Assembly: GCF_003589595.1 (NCBI RefSeq)
Contig: NW_020653945.1
Location: 3,720,026 to 3,784,025 of the forward strand
Reading direction: 5' to 3'
DNA from: Hyposmocoma kahamanoa
Lineage: Eukaryota > Arthropoda > Insecta > Lepidoptera > Cosmopterigidae
Length of the DNA stretch: 64,000 nucleotides
Shown here: positions 11,005 through 22,905 of the stretch, piece by piece
Position numbering within the stretch: position 1 is the first letter of the stretch
Layout: every line of letters starts with the position of its first letter
Position numbers and translations under genes: made by a program
Notes under the pieces: generated by a model
Seen by the model: only the letters and a program-made list of their open reading frames with translations
The model's database searches: none
Told to the model about the DNA's origin: nothing

Positions 11005-11605
11005 ATTGAAAGAAGAGTGAACGCAGGGAATCAGGTGAATGGTGCCTTGCAGAACTTCATGGGCAGCCAGAAAGTGTCTAAAAAGGCACGATTGGCTGTG
11101 CATGGGGGGGTGCTGGTTCCTACACTTATGTATGGTAGTGAATTTTGGGTTTGGCAGAAGAAGCATGAAAGTAGAATTAATGCAGTAGAAATGAGAGCTT
11201 TGAGGAGTATGGCTGGAGTGACTCGGATGGATAAATTACGGCACAGTGTGGTAAGAGAGCGATGCGGCGTGGAAGAAGATGTAGTGACAAAGATAGAGAA
11301 AGGGATGCTTAGATGGTTCGGACATGTAGAGAGAATGAATGAAAGAAGAGTGACGAAACAGATTTATAAGGCGAGTGTGAGCGGGCAAGTTGGTATGGGC
11401 CGACCAAGGAGAACGTATCATGACCAAATTGAGGCCATCCTAAAGAAGGGCCAGATCAAGAGTACCCTTAACCGACGAGCGTGTATGAAATTGATGCGTG
11501 TTGATGAGGCGAAAGATGTGTGTCAGGACCGTAGCAAGTGGAAGACTGTTGTCTCTGCCTACCCCGATGGGAAAAAGGCGTGAAGTATATGTATGTATGT
11601 ATGAT
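11005..11605 (+). pseudogene. 3' part of an RTE-type retrotransposon ORF2
   Basis: An uninterrupted frame of about 190 codons (to 11583) encodes the C-terminal region of an RTE-like endonuclease/reverse transcriptase. Landmarks are VNAGNQVNGALQNF, VLVPTLMYGSEFWVWQKKHE, MLRWFGHVERMN, GRPRRTYHDQIE and a final KWKTVVSAYPDGKKA. The stop is followed within a few bases by a tatgtatgtatg microsatellite, the kind of short tandem 3' end expected for RTE elements. The RT catalytic domain is missing, so this is a 5'-truncated copy. The open frame suggests a fairly recent insertion. Confidence 0.92.
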
Positions 11606-12260
11606 GTATTTGTAATAGTTCTACTGTTTTTCTTTCATCTACCATTTTCCTCGCTACGGTAAGGTGAAAAGTTGTTTGTTTCGCTCGGCAGCAATGTTTT
11701 GCGTCTCGTGCCTTGAAACCCTCCCTACGCACAGGATTCTGCTTTTGAACCACTCGCTTAGCTCTTGCTCAGGTTTCAATGCAAGCGCTCGCGTCAAACA
11801 ACAACCTTGCAGCCTGGCATAACAAATAACTATTAATGGTTTAACAAACAGGGCATTTTCTTATTTTGAGTTGCAAGTATGACGCACAGATTAAAATATA
11901 TCCGCTATCCTTGAGTGCCTTCTGGCAAAAACAAGACCTCAATTATTTTTCCGCAAAAAAAATGTCAAATTATTAACCGTACTCTGTGATACAAAAATTA
12001 ATCGTTCTACCTAATCATTCGTCATAGCCCATGAAAATTACTGACTACAATCACTGGCTTTCAAGGTGATTCCACTGGTGATTTAGTATATAATAGGTAT
12101 ATAATGTGTCAGTAAGGTTGATCCACTTATGATTCAGTCGTAATTATTACGTACAATGCAAGTTGTGCTGGTTTTGCTACTTTAATTAAGGCTATTTTAG
12201 ACATATACTTGCCTGTCAGAACTGCTATAGAAACATTGTCACAATTTTTGTTTTTTTTTA
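11606..12260. other. Non-coding, nothing recognised
   Basis: AT-rich sequence without supported exons or repeats. The frame at 11559-11753 on the minus strand overlaps the retrotransposon end and has no motif. Confidence 0.45.
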
Positions 12261-12358
12261 GCAGTAGCAGTGTTCCTCAGATCTTTGCTATTTAAAAGCA
12301 ATGAGTGGCATTGTCGGCTTGTTTGTCCCGTCATTTAGTATCAAAAAAAAAAACAAAT
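12261..12358 (-). repeat. SINE B fragment
   Basis: The sequence from gcagtagcagtgttcctcag to cttgtttgtcccgtca, followed by an A run, matches the head of repeat B in reverse orientation. About one third of the element remains. Confidence 0.65.
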
Positions 12359-12364
12359 AACGTC

Positions 12365-12600
12365 ATTGAACTTGCTCTTGACCACTTCCTGACCCTGGAG
12401 CAAAGATAGGATCTACGATGGAACAAACTCGCCTAGAAGATGCCTGTTCAGTCGCACCTTAAAGATAGTTGTATGTGCTCGGAAACACGGCCGCAGGCAG
12501 GGAATTTTCCTTCTAGGCTGTCGCATAATCAAAGATGATAAACAACGCTTAGGATGAAGGAAATCGCAAAGGAAACTAGTACAGAGTTGATGCAATCGCC
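12365..12600 (-). pseudogene. Non-LTR retrotransposon 3' end (family K)
   Basis: On the minus strand the remnant encodes NSLPA and later the remains of a RHLLGEFVPS end, matching the C-terminus at 43010-43300 on the plus strand. Frameshifts separate the pieces. It is a short, old, 5'-truncated insertion. Confidence 0.65.
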
Positions 12601-14012
12601 AGTATACTAGTTTGTTGTGGTAGGATTTACAAGAACTGGTAATAAAATTTCAACCTCTGTTAATTAATTCATAATCCATATTTACAACAGCTGATCATTT
12701 TGTCTTACTTCAACGTACGGTGTTAAGGAATAAAATTCAGCGTGAACAGAGACGCAGACAATCTTTCGTATTAAGTTAGGGTAGTCTATAATCATTTTTT
12801 TATTTATATTTATTGGTTTTCCGATAAACATAACTATTAGTTACTAATTCTAATAAAATTAGTCAGAAATCACTCAATAATTACGGTTTACCTTTATGGC
12901 TATTTTTTACGCAGTAGATCAACGAGTTTGTGACTAATCACAAGCTCTGTCTGACCCAATACAGTCCAGGTCCGTAAATGTTGGACAAGGGCATTAAATG
13001 GTTAACTTCACAACGAATTGAAAATTATCAATTATCAGTTAGGAAAACACCACACTTGTTCGTGAAGAATCGGCTTGAGTCTTCTTTGAGCTTCTAACCG
13101 ACTTAATACGTGTCGACAAGTGTGGTACCTCCCTTATACCGCTCCACGCGTGGACTATTATACATGTAAACATTTATTTGTCCATATCAAATACGTAGCA
13201 CGAGTATATTACCATTTCTATGTCCAATACAAACTAATATAGCATACCGTTAAAATAACATTCAATTTAGAATTGTAAATGAAACATTTCCACCGACCAC
13301 TTCCCGGACCGGCCAAGTCACATCACACGAAACGAGAGACATTCTCACACGATGAAATGAATTTTAACAACAAACAAATACGGCTACCGTCAACCGTAGA
13401 TAAACATGAGGTTCACATTCCTTGAGACGATCATTCGATAAATAATATCAAGCAATTTGGTGAGGAAAAGCTATGATGATGCCATAAGAACTTTACTAGA
13501 GTTGAAGCTTTATAAATGTATTTTTATTTCATAGGTTTGGCTAAACCTTGTCCTACTAATTGGAACGCATCACCATTCTGCCCTTATGCTATTAGTTGAA
13601 ATGTATGGAGTTTGTTTTCTTCTTCTTTGTAGCCTCACACATTCATAATATACACACTTTGTCAGTATTTTTTATACCAAGTGATCACTTTGTACCATAA
13701 AAAAAGTTATAGATAAATGTGGAAGTAGTAACCCGTCCACTTGTTTGTTGAAGTGAAAACCAAATAACAAAATTTCTCCAAAACTATTTATAACGCCAAC
13801 TATTCGATATCACAACAATGGCTATAAAATTAACTATTAGCATTTGAAGAACACCATAAATTACTAGGGATAAGGCCAGTTTACGATTACTTACGATTTA
13901 CAATGTCTCGTATTCAAATACAGATTGACAACAAGTATAGTTAGAGCTATAATAAACAACTTGAGCTATAAAAATAAGCTTTAAAACTCGGGAATGCTAT
14001 GTGCGATCTAAA
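12601..14012. other. Non-coding, nothing recognised
   Basis: AT-rich sequence. A short inverted repeat (accacacttgt near 13048 and acaagtgtggt near 13128) was noted, but it is too short to call an element. No exons are supported. Confidence 0.4.
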
Positions 14013-14970
14013 TCAGAGGTTCTCAAACTTTTTTGTCTAGTGACCACGTGCCATTTTTTCTGTTTTGCGTAGACCCCCCTGCCTTTCCAATATTGAATTT
14101 TTCATAAATTCATCGATTTCAAATGTAAATATGTTTGACAGGTGACACAGTGCTAGGGGGAACTTTAATATCGAGTTCTTAGGTTTTAGCGACTCGCCTT
14201 TCACGACTTTATGATTGTTAAAAATGTCATATTCCAAAATAAGAAAATGCGTTTTGTAAAAACATAATATAATACATAGCGTAAATTGGAAGGTCCCTTA
14301 AAAAATTTAAATATTGTATTTAATTAATAACTTTTATACTACAAAAAATAGGGTGGTTTGCATTAATAATAAACATAACTAATTGATGACTTTAGTACCT
14401 CAGTCACCATGACCATGGAACCTGTAAACGGCCCGAAACGGTGGTTTGTTAGAAAAAACAAATTACGTGATTGAATAATTGATGTAAAGTTTTATACAAT
14501 TATCTAACGAATATATTATTAATTGTGAATTATGTTATGAACTTCATAGGAAATTTATGTCTATTATAAAATAATCTGTGTAATGTGGATTATTCCATTT
14601 GTAAAAAGTCAAAATTTCGGTCACGACCTGCCTAAATAAGTTCCACTATCCTTATATATTCATATTTATTATATTTAACTGCCTCCGTGGCCGAACGGTT
14701 ACCATGCCGGACTGCCACGCAGAGGTCCTGGGTTCTGTTCCCAGGCCGGGAGAAGTATGTGTATGGCCTACAGTTATTTCTCTCGCGAGTTTGGGTGTCA
14801 TTTGTGGTTGTCTACGTGTCTGTCCATGGCACCCGCGACACAGGGTTTCCCTAGTAGGCTAGGAGTGTGTTGCGTTATTATTATTATTATTTATTAACGT
14901 CTCATGCACACTCCATTTTTTTCGCTGACATCGACCCCTTGGGGGTTCACTTGATCGCTTTGGGAATCAT
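14013..14970. mobile_element. Possible decayed hAT-like element with later insertions
   Basis: The left end carries cagaggttctcaaactttttt, a terminal motif often seen in insect hAT elements. The right part around 14930-14965 contains cgaccccttgggggttc and ctttgggaatcatcgg, which is the kind of sequence expected near the other end. A family D fragment (14401-14470) and SINE A (14678-14895) lie inside. No transposase frame is left. The boundaries are approximate and the assignment is tentative. Confidence 0.35.
14678..14895 (+). mobile_element. SINE A, full length
   Basis: The tRNA-like head has an A-box region tggccgaacggttacc and a B-box region ggttctgttcccagg, with two changes from the usual ggttcgattcccggg. 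The body and the end gcgttattattatt are typical of the family. The tail is an att-triplet run. Confidence 0.9.
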
Positions 14971-15892
14971 CGGTTAAAATCATATTAGCATAGTGTAAAA
15001 TAGAGCCAAGTCTGTGTACCTTCCAAGCAACCAAATTTACTTAATGAATAAACAAGTTAATAATTAACATCAAAGTTACTGTATGTATAGAAAATTAATG
15101 TAACTTTTTCAAGCAATATCTATAGCTTTTTATTCAAAGTTTGAATAGTCAACTAACTATTGGGTATCACACTTTGAATCGAATTTAAATCTGAAGTGTT
15201 TGGTTTAACGTGGCATTCACTATACAATTTTTTTTGTTAATCGTGGTTACAGATTCTTCGTTTAAGCACGTATGCCGCAATGCATTTTGGCAGCATTAGC
15301 ACTTTTGTTACTATTACGATTAAACAAAAGTGATGTGACGTTAACTCAACTTGGCAGGAACCCCACCATGCCTCTTTGAGCGACTAAAAATACCCAGGTA
15401 TCCTGTAAATTAAATATCAACCTTTCCGTCGTAGACATAAGAGTGATTTTCTAAATGTTGAAGGACCCATTTTATAGTCAATTTGGTTTCAAATCACAAC
15501 ACAAGATAGGCGGTGCTCATCAAAACGTTAACTCACACTTGGCCATAAAATTACTGGCATTAAAATTCTTAATTTGTGTAATAGCGGATTACGATAATAT
15601 CATAATTAGATATTTAAACACAGCTTTATATAGGAAATAAATTAATGGAACGACTGGCTAGGTATCACACTTATTTGGGACTTAAATTTGATCGTCACTA
15701 TATTCATTTAGAAATGCTCGTTAATAAAAAGTAAGTCGAAGTACGCGCCTAGAAAACTTTTTTTTATTTACGTACGAACAGCCAGTGCAATGATTAATTA
15801 AACTGTGTAGATAAAGAATATCGAATATAAACACCGCGTCTCAGAGACACAAGGTGTCGCCAACGATTTTGGTACTCGCGCGACTTTAATAC
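14971..15892. other. Non-coding, nothing recognised
   Basis: No exon, RNA gene or known repeat is supported. The 61-codon frame at 15455-15640 has no motif. Confidence 0.4.
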
Positions 15893-16240
15893 TTATCATT
15901 CGATTGGGAAAATCATTCGCCTAAGTTGAATGATTACCGATACTGAATGCCCCTGCCATTCGATTGGGTGCACAAGTCGAATGATTATTAGGTCGGAACT
16001 ATTCGGTACTCGATCATTCACTATGTCCATATCAAAACATCCCTGTCGCCGTCACATTTACGGTATTTACTATATGTCAGAGAGGGCTAGGCATAAATGC
16101 TTCATGGAATCTATGGATTAGTAATGAATGATCATTCAAATCATTCGAATACGAAAATGAGTAGGTTACTAACTTGTTATTCGAAAGACAGGATTAGTAA
16201 TAAAATTACTAACGAATCAAATATCGAAATCATTCGCAGT
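15893..16240. promoter_or_regulatory. Cluster of TCATTCG / CGAATGA words
   Basis: About a dozen copies of attcg-containing words occur in both orientations within 350 bp, for example atcattcgattgg, gttgaatgattacc, ccattcgattgg, gtcgaatgatta and atgatcattcaaatcattcg. Such clustering may reflect repeated binding sites for one factor, a decayed satellite or a foldback. The regulatory label is an inference only; no gene is known nearby. Confidence 0.25.
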
Positions 16241-16478
16241 CGCGCATCGTTACTCTAGCGTCGTTTTTTTTACCACCATTTAAAAAAAAATTAAATAATT
16301 GTTGGGGATACCGCATGTCTTTGTGACGCGTGATTGGTAAATAGTAATAACGTGGGCAAAAAGGACATAAAGATTTAAGAAAAATAAATAAACGCATTTT
16401 TGAACCAAAAACCAATAGTCAATCAATAATTCTTAAACTTTGTAAATAAATATTTTATTAAATAATTAAATAATAAAT

Positions 16479-16688
16479 TAAATAACGCACACACTCAACA
16501 TAGCCCCGCACTAGGGAAACCCTGTGTCGCGGGTGCCATGGACACACACATAGACAACCACAAGTTACACCCAAACTCACGAGAGAAATAAATGTAAGCC
16601 ATACAAACATTTCTCCCGGCCCGGGAATCGAACCTGGGACCTCTGCGTGGCAGTCCGGCATGGTAACCGTTCGGCCACGGTGGCAGTT
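16479..16688 (-). mobile_element. SINE A, full length, minus strand
   Basis: The complete family A path is present in reverse: att-rich tail, then ccctagtgcgggg-type 3' end, B box ggttcgattcccggg and A-box region ggccgaacggttacc. It abuts the family E element that begins at about 16695. Confidence 0.9.
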
Positions 16689-16694
16689 TAAATT

Positions 16695-17010
16695 GATAGT
16701 CAATATTTTTTATATGAAATTACTGCACTAGTTTGTTATAATTATTAATACAATATGGCTGGTAGCTGTAAAGGTATCTATCTAACTGGGTGACGGAATA
16801 CTTTCAATTTCACATAAATGACGCTACGACTAAAAAGTCGTTGAAAAACCCAAATGCAAAAGATACAACAACAGACACATAGAAAAATTCGTGAAATCCG
16901 CTGGTTCGTTCCGTGACTTAATTGGTATACCGTCTGACACGGTATGCTAGAAGACGTCGGTTCGAATTCGGCCGGATCGAAGGATTTTTTCTGAGCGTTC
17001 GATATTTGTA
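16695..17010 (+). mobile_element. Family E element with tRNA-like module, copy 1
   Basis: The left end resembles the terminal repeat of family E (atgaaattactgcactagtt). It is followed by the ctggtagctgtaaagg block and, at about 16905-16985, a tRNA-like module with A-box region gacttaattggtat and B box ggttcgaattcgg. This copy has changes in the module, so it is unlikely to act as a tRNA. The right terminal repeat is missing. Confidence 0.7.
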
Positions 17011-17177
17011 CATAAAACTAAATAAAAAATCTAATAACCCGGAATGTAAATTCTCGACCCTAGACTTCGCAGGTACACTACCCAGCAGGCCACTAAGTCG
17101 TATCATTACTATTACGTTTGTTGTGGATGCTATTATAGCTACTATATTGTAGTCTAGTTATATTTTTCGTCCAGAGA

Positions 17178-17393
17178 ACTACTGCCACCTTATTATATTT
17201 TTCTGCATACAAGGGGTAATGTGAGATTATAGGCACAAGGACTACTTGTGTCTCAGTGTGACGGACGCAGTGGCAGTGCCCCTTAGATCTCTGCAATGTA
17301 AAGCTGTGATACTGCAGGCTGATATGGACAGCGTGTCGCGTACCAACAGGCGCTCGACTTGTTCGTCTCGTTACATGGAATCATAAAAAAAAT
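17178..17393 (-). mobile_element. SINE-like repeat B, minus strand
   Basis: The copy runs from actactgccaccttat through cttgtgtctcagtgtgacgg and gcagtggcagtgcccc to the head sequence tcgacttgttcgtctcg, then an A run. A middle segment of about 50 bases is missing relative to the full copies. Confidence 0.7.
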
Positions 17394-18094
17394 CCACTGC
17401 TGTCTAACATAGACACTCTACTAATTCTATTTTCTTATGTCTTAATATTTAAGCTTCTAATGTGTGTTAAACTACGTGGACTCCATTGTAGTAGGTAGTA
17501 AACGTTGAAGATTTGAGCTAATATACGCAGAGGCATGTTTGAACTATATAGCACACATTTAATCTACCCTTAAACGTACCGCGACCTAAAGGATGTGATT
17601 TTATACCCCTTATCATAATCACATAATTTTGATTGCGTATTATAAAATACGAGATGACGTATAAGGTATTTTATTACGTCTCATTAAAGACACCGCTGTT
17701 GATAGTAAACTTAAGTTTATTGGCATTAGGTCCATAATATAAAAAGGGTTAAATGGCCTGGAGCTAGCATTGTGTTCATTATTGGCACCTTAGAAGGAAA
17801 AAATACATTAATTAAAGTAGATAGAAAGTGCGCCAACAATTTAATTTAGTGTCAATAGTTTGATTACATCCTACATAGACTTTGACTTCTACACGACCAG
17901 GTTTGTACTGTCATTTACAATAATACATATCCACGTAACGTGGTCTTTACAATTTACTTCCTCACTGTACCTTCGGTAGGCCAAAAAGTCACAAACACTC
18001 CATACTTATGTGCATGAAATTGATATAACAACCACACGCACTACCTCCTTCCTTCTTACTGCGCAGCAAAGAAATGGTACACAGTACCAGCAAA
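17394..18094. other. Non-coding, nothing recognised
   Basis: AT-rich sequence with no supported exon or repeat. Confidence 0.4.
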
Positions 18095-18375
18095 AGTATT
18101 TCCCGAAAACGGCAACTTGGGATATTCAAAGCTAAAGTGTTTCCCGAAAACTACAATTTCGGTTTATTTAAGGCTTGAGTGTTTCCAGAAAACTACAAGT
18201 TGTAACTATTTTAGAATAGAGTGTTTACCGAAAACTACAACTTAAGGCTATTTAAGACTTGAGCGATTCCTGAAAACTACAACTTGGGGCTATTTAAGGA
18301 CATAGTGTTTCCCGAATATTACAACTTGGGGCTTTTCAAGGCAAAACTGTTTCCCATGACCAATTTGGGGCTATT
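18095..18375. repeat. 42-bp minisatellite, about 6.6 units
   Basis: The word gtgtttcccgaaaactacaa recurs with tttcc-type anchors at 99, 140, 182, 224, 266, 308 and 350 after position 18000, a spacing of 41 then 42 each time. Each unit continues with a form of cttggggctatttaaggc. The units differ by several substitutions, so the array is not recent. The period is a multiple of three, but in-frame stops occur in the units, so coding is not supported. Confidence 0.92.
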
Positions 18376-19770
18376 GAGTAGTCGTTTTTTAGACACCGGA
18401 TATCGTCGTAGTCACATCGTCGCTTAAAACCATGTGAGGTATCTACTTTACAGTAGATTAAAAAAAGCTGGCAATACTCCTTATGTAATAACGTTTGTGC
18501 CTTGGCAACTACATCCAACAAGTGATACTAACCAAACGGACGTGTAAATCGTGACATGCGCGCGCGTTCCCACCGCACCCTTCCTCTCAAGTGCGCCTGC
18601 ACATCTGGCGCCCTCACATGTGCGGCGCGTCTAGCCACAGCAGATGAATCTATGGCTATAGTGATGGGTAAATTTTGATAGCGAAGGGTGTTTATTGATT
18701 TCTATTGTTGCGAGTTACAATTTTTCTCCGTTTGATAGGCGTAAAATAATTTTATGAATTGCTATTGGCGGTGTTTAAAAATAATAAACATCACATAGCT
18801 AGGCCTTTAAAGATAAAACGGATAAGTGCTGTCTGGTATCCGGCCTCATTTTATTTTACGTATATCGGATAGTAAAGCAATATCCGGCCGGATACAGTTC
18901 GTGTCAAACAGAGGAAAATTCACATTAAATCCGTCAAATAAATCGAATATTGATTAAAGATAATAGGGAACAGAGTGAATAGAAACTACACGATCGTTGA
19001 CAATTTCGTTCAATCTCTCTCAATTTGGATTTCACTTAAAATTTAAAATAATTTAACAAGTTATTGCTAAGTATAACAATGTTCCTGACAACGGCATCCA
19101 ATTACCTTGCCTCAAATTACGGATAAAATTTCATATCCCAATTTGGTTCTACCGTGAATAGAATTCGGGACTTCCTCATCCAGCGCATACAGTGTAAACA
19201 GTTACTCTATCGAAGCCATCAAAGTAAGTTAACAGTCAGAATTTAATATAAAAGATAAGATTCAACTTCAAGAGAGCATCAGAAACTTCCGTATCTTTCA
19301 AAAACTATGTTTCAAAAATATTTAAATATCCATTTCAGATAAAAGTATATAAGGTAAATGTCCCAGTGATTGAAGATTTTAGATGAAAAATCACGTGTTT
19401 TGCCAAAAAAGTAGTTAGTTATCAGTCATACTGACTACCTAGGAATGTAAACCTGTTAAACGGTTTGTCATTTATCTTCTAGAAACAATAAAATTTAAAA
19501 TAATTAAAGCATTATTAAAATATTCCAGTTTTCCGCAACCTCTAAAATTGTACCAGTGTATGACAGACAATATCTCTGTTGTCCCAATAGTTTGACTATG
19601 GCAAAGTAAGATCGAGTGCCAGTATTTGACAGGTTGTTATGTTAAGATTTCATACTAATTTGACTGGATTTATGCATTCTTTTTTTTTTAATGCAGAAGT
19701 GTCGAATATAGGGACAGTATCAAAGATTGATATATTTACCTTAGATATAAAAGTAATTGATAGAATATGG
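18376..19770. other. Non-coding, with a small CpG-rich patch
   Basis: The stretch 18545-18650 is rich in CpG (cgtgacatgcgcgcgcg, gtgcgcctgcacatctggcg) in otherwise AT-rich DNA. It could be a promoter or an old GC-rich repeat; no exon could be tied to it. The rest shows nothing recognised. Confidence 0.35.
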
Positions 19771-19771
19771 C

Positions 19772-19965
19772 TAGTACATATCGAGTTCTTAGGTTGTCGC
19801 GATTGTTACACATAGGAAATGAAACTATTTTTCCGGATTTAAATCGCGTAGGTATATTTGTTTTTTCAAACAAACCGACGTTTTGGGCCCTTTACAGGAC
19901 ATGACCACGGGACCTGTAAAGGGCCCGAAACGTCAATCGGAAAAATAGTTTCATTTCCTAGAATA
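19772..19965. mobile_element. Foldback repeat D, palindromic copy
   Basis: The segment starts tatcgagttcttaggttgtc and folds on itself: aaatgaaactatttttccgg near 19819 pairs with caatcggaaaaatagtttca near 19940, and gggccctttacagg pairs with cctgtaaagggccc. Other copies lie at 25547 and 50612, with fragments at 746, 14401, 37795 and 44768. There is no coding capacity. Class and target duplication are not determined. Confidence 0.75.
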
Positions 19966-20464
19966 TGGCAAGGTTCTATTTTTATTTTGAGCAGGCAACA
20001 CAGATTTTTCTTTCTCTTCTAAACCCTTGTAACAGCATATTTCAATTTTAAGATTTTTACGGAAATACAGTTTGGGAAGAAGTTTAATTCAACTTGCATT
20101 TTATTTGTACAACCGGCACAAACACCGAAATTAAACTATTAAGAAAATCCCTTAAAAAGAACGAATTAATACGACCAATTTACATACATAAGCAGACAAA
20201 ATTAAGAGCCGTAATCATTAATTGTTATTGTGTTACCGGCTTTAAATTCTCACCGGACATTAAAAGTAACGTAGTTAATTAACGTAGTACTGAGGAATTA
20301 AAAGATGGCTGAACATTTAACTAAGTTTACCTTAATGGCCAGCGGTTCGGCGGCCGTTATCAATCGTGCGCGTACGCAGCAAGTGGTCTATAACTTTCTC
20401 TGGAATAGTTGGAATATAAGTTTTTGAAGCTTGTAATGGCCATCAATTGTCTTATACTTAAAGA

Positions 20465-20600
20465 AGTGGATACAGAAAGACGAGACTTCCCGCAACGAGA
20501 TGGGTAAAGGACACAAACGACAAGAGACTGTAGCAGGATCGTGGTGGATGACACAAACCATGGGCCTTAACCCAATAGTGGACACTCAGGCTGTGGATGG
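20465..20600 (+). pseudogene. Non-LTR retrotransposon ORF2 remnant
   Basis: With frame changes, the sequence around acttcccgcaacgagatgggtaaagg and gatcgtggtggatgac reads like the GRP..RW..D motif and the tail of insect LINE ORF2. Only about 130 bases are recognisable and the surrounding frame is open by chance. Moderate to low confidence. Confidence 0.4.
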
Positions 20601-20913
20601 TGATATATGTCTCACGGTGGAGTGGGAACAACACAGCCTAATGGAGCATGTGAATACCATAGATTTGAATTTCACTGAGAAAAAAATTTTGTTCGCTGAA
20701 AGCTGACGTAGGTATTTAGATCCCATAACAAAGCTGTTATGGTCATACACTACAAAGTGCTAATCATTTTATAGTTCCATGACAACAAAAAATTTGTTAT
20801 GGGAACTAAACACCTATGTCGGCTCTCAGCCAATAATGTTTTTTTTCTGAGTGTAACCAGCTAATTCTAAAAGCCATACCATCATATACAATAATAACAA
20901 ATAATATATAATA

Positions 20914-21099
20914 ACTGCCTCCGTGACCGAACAGTTACGATGCTGGACTACCACTGAAGAGGTCCTGGGTTCCATTCCCAGCCGGGGAGAAATACGTATG
21001 GCCTACATTTCTTTCACTCGTGGGTTTGGGTGTAATTTGTGGTTGTCATGTGTGTGTCCATGGCTCCCGCAAAATAAGGTTTCTCTAGTGCGAGGCTTT
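20914..21099 (+). mobile_element. SINE A, diverged copy
   Basis: The head gcctccgtgaccgaacagttacg and B box ggttccattcccagc are changed at several positions, and the 3' part is shortened (ttctctagtgcgaggc). It is probably one of the older SINE A insertions in the window. Confidence 0.85.
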
Positions 21100-21629
21100 A
21101 AAAAAAATTAAAAATGGTGTATAGATATACTTATAACTAGTGATAATCATCTAATTTGAGAAAATCAACATAAGACTATGATTAAGAGTGTTGTATCGTT
21201 ATCGGAAAATTCTAATATCAATGCAAGGCCCAATAAAATCTTCTGTGCCACAGGACATGCTGTCGGAGACACACGGGCTTTGTGTAACGATCAACTATAT
21301 ACAATTATATCTGGCACTCATAGGGAATTTCCTAGTTTGGACCATTTGATGGATGTAGTTACCTGACGCTTTGTATGTGATAATTTACTAATTATCCTAA
21401 GAATGAGCTATCCTCGGGTCAGTCAGAAATCCCACGAAGGTATCAATCACAGCTAAGCTTACAGTTACCCAATGGAGAAGAGTCGCCGTTAATTTATTTA
21501 TTATTCGCTGAACCATTAAAAACACATTACCTATAGATTGCTTTTGCCTTTGCTTCCCGCGTTTCCGTTATGTAGTTGCAACATCTACTGTCTTCGTAGG
21601 ATTATTGTCCGTCAAGTTCACAGGGACTC
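21100..21629. other. Non-coding, nothing recognised
   Basis: No supported features. A 62-codon frame at 21178-21366 has no motif or splice context. Confidence 0.4.
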
Positions 21630-22080
21630 TAGCAGAGTATAAACTTTTTTGTTTATGTAAGATGGTAGTGAAATGTGGGCAATGACACAGAGAGACAAAG
21701 AATGATAAATAGCATTTGAGATATGGTGCTGGAAAAGACTGGTGGGAACTAGTTACACAGAAAGAAAAACCAATGCGCTGTTAGAATTGTGCGACGAAAG
21801 ATGTTTGGGTGTTTTATTAGACGTATTACGTCGCGTCTGACTTCTAAGAAGAAGGAAGAGAAGTAGAGGATCATCATCAGCTTCAGATAAGGGAAAAGAT
21901 AATGTAGTGTCACATCAGGCCTCAAAGTTAGGGCGCCGAATAGATATATTTGGCGATTACATCACCGACAAAAGGTCTCTTAAATAAGGTGAAGAAGATA
22001 GTCGTAAGTTTGTCCAGGACTTAATGGTAAGTAAATATGCAGACGAGAATAGTAAGCATTCGTCTGGAAGATAACTAACC
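21630..22080 (+). pseudogene. Decayed non-LTR retrotransposon ORF2
   Basis: The plus strand reads, with stops and frameshifts, YGSEMWAMTQRD, then FEIWCWKRLVGTSYTE and KTNALLE. This matches the conserved YG.E.W ... F..W..R....SW..R..N block after the RT domain of insect LINEs. It is clearly inactive. Confidence 0.75.
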
Positions 22081-22754
22081 TGTTCACTCGAACCTTTTAC
22101 TCCATTTATACTCAATTACAAAAAAAAAACACTCATAAAAAACTTCACCAACAATTCAATAAAACCAAATTCAGGCGTTGCCAGCCCTACGGGTGACGAT
22201 GGTTCCTTGCCCCTGCGCTAGCGCAACTCCTTTATTGTAATGTAACTATATTAATGATTTCATAATGCATAAAGCATTGGATGATGTTCGTTCGTTCTTA
22301 GTGATGGCAATATAATTAATTGATGAGAAATGGTATAGCTAGTGTTGATTGACCTAATGGAGAGGAAGCCAAATAGATAAAAGATTTTAAAGGTTTTCCA
22401 GATAAAGTTACACTAACACGATTGGACATGACCTTCATAATCACATTCAGGACCACATGATCTTGGATGGATCTTAAAATATCTTGGATTTGGAATTCCA
22501 GAAATGTTTTTCGTATCATCGGCACGTAAGTAAACGGCATGTGGGTACTTTTGTGAATCGATTCGAGTAGGTAACGGTACTAAGCAAACATATTAGAACG
22601 CAAAATGTTTTATTTAAGAGAATCTCGTCACTTTGCCGATGTCGTATTAGTATCAAAGTGAGAAAGCCGTACAGTAGAAGATAGGCTACAGCTTTCACAT
22701 TCAAGGTCAAAGGGAATTACCATTGTACAATTATTGCCCAACCCTTTTATAATA
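22081..22754. other. Non-coding, possible LINE debris
   Basis: The region 22310-22540 reads on the plus strand like part of a degraded LINE frame, but the match is too weak to call. Nothing else was recognised. Confidence 0.3.
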
Positions 22755-22905
22755 AATCAAATGAACAAGAACAACGGGGCGTGTATGAAAAAGCTGATAC
22801 GACCTGATGCGAGGGGAAGCCAGAGAAGTACGCCAGGAAAGATGACTGGCTGAGTCCAAAACCTTTCTATCCCAAAGAGGCATAAGCGTCATAGTATGTA
22901 TGAAG
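22755..22905 (+). pseudogene. RTE-type retrotransposon 3' tail
   Basis: The words aacggggcgtgtatgaaaaag and a following atagtatgtatgaa tail correspond to the RRACMK... end and microsatellite of the RTE fragment at 11005-11605. The frame is broken. Only the last 40 codons or so remain. Confidence 0.55.

Noticed and set aside
11017..11583. 188-codon frame as a host gene
   Set aside because: The sequence is clearly the C-terminal part of an RTE-type retrotransposon and ends in its microsatellite tail.
13048..13130. Inverted repeat accacacttgt / acaagtgtggt as a MITE
   Set aside because: Only about 11-13 bases match and there is no flanking duplication or second copy.
18095..18375. CRISPR-like array of repeats
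   Set aside because: The 42-bp units are contiguous and diverged, with no constant repeat separated by unique spacers, and the genome is eukaryotic.
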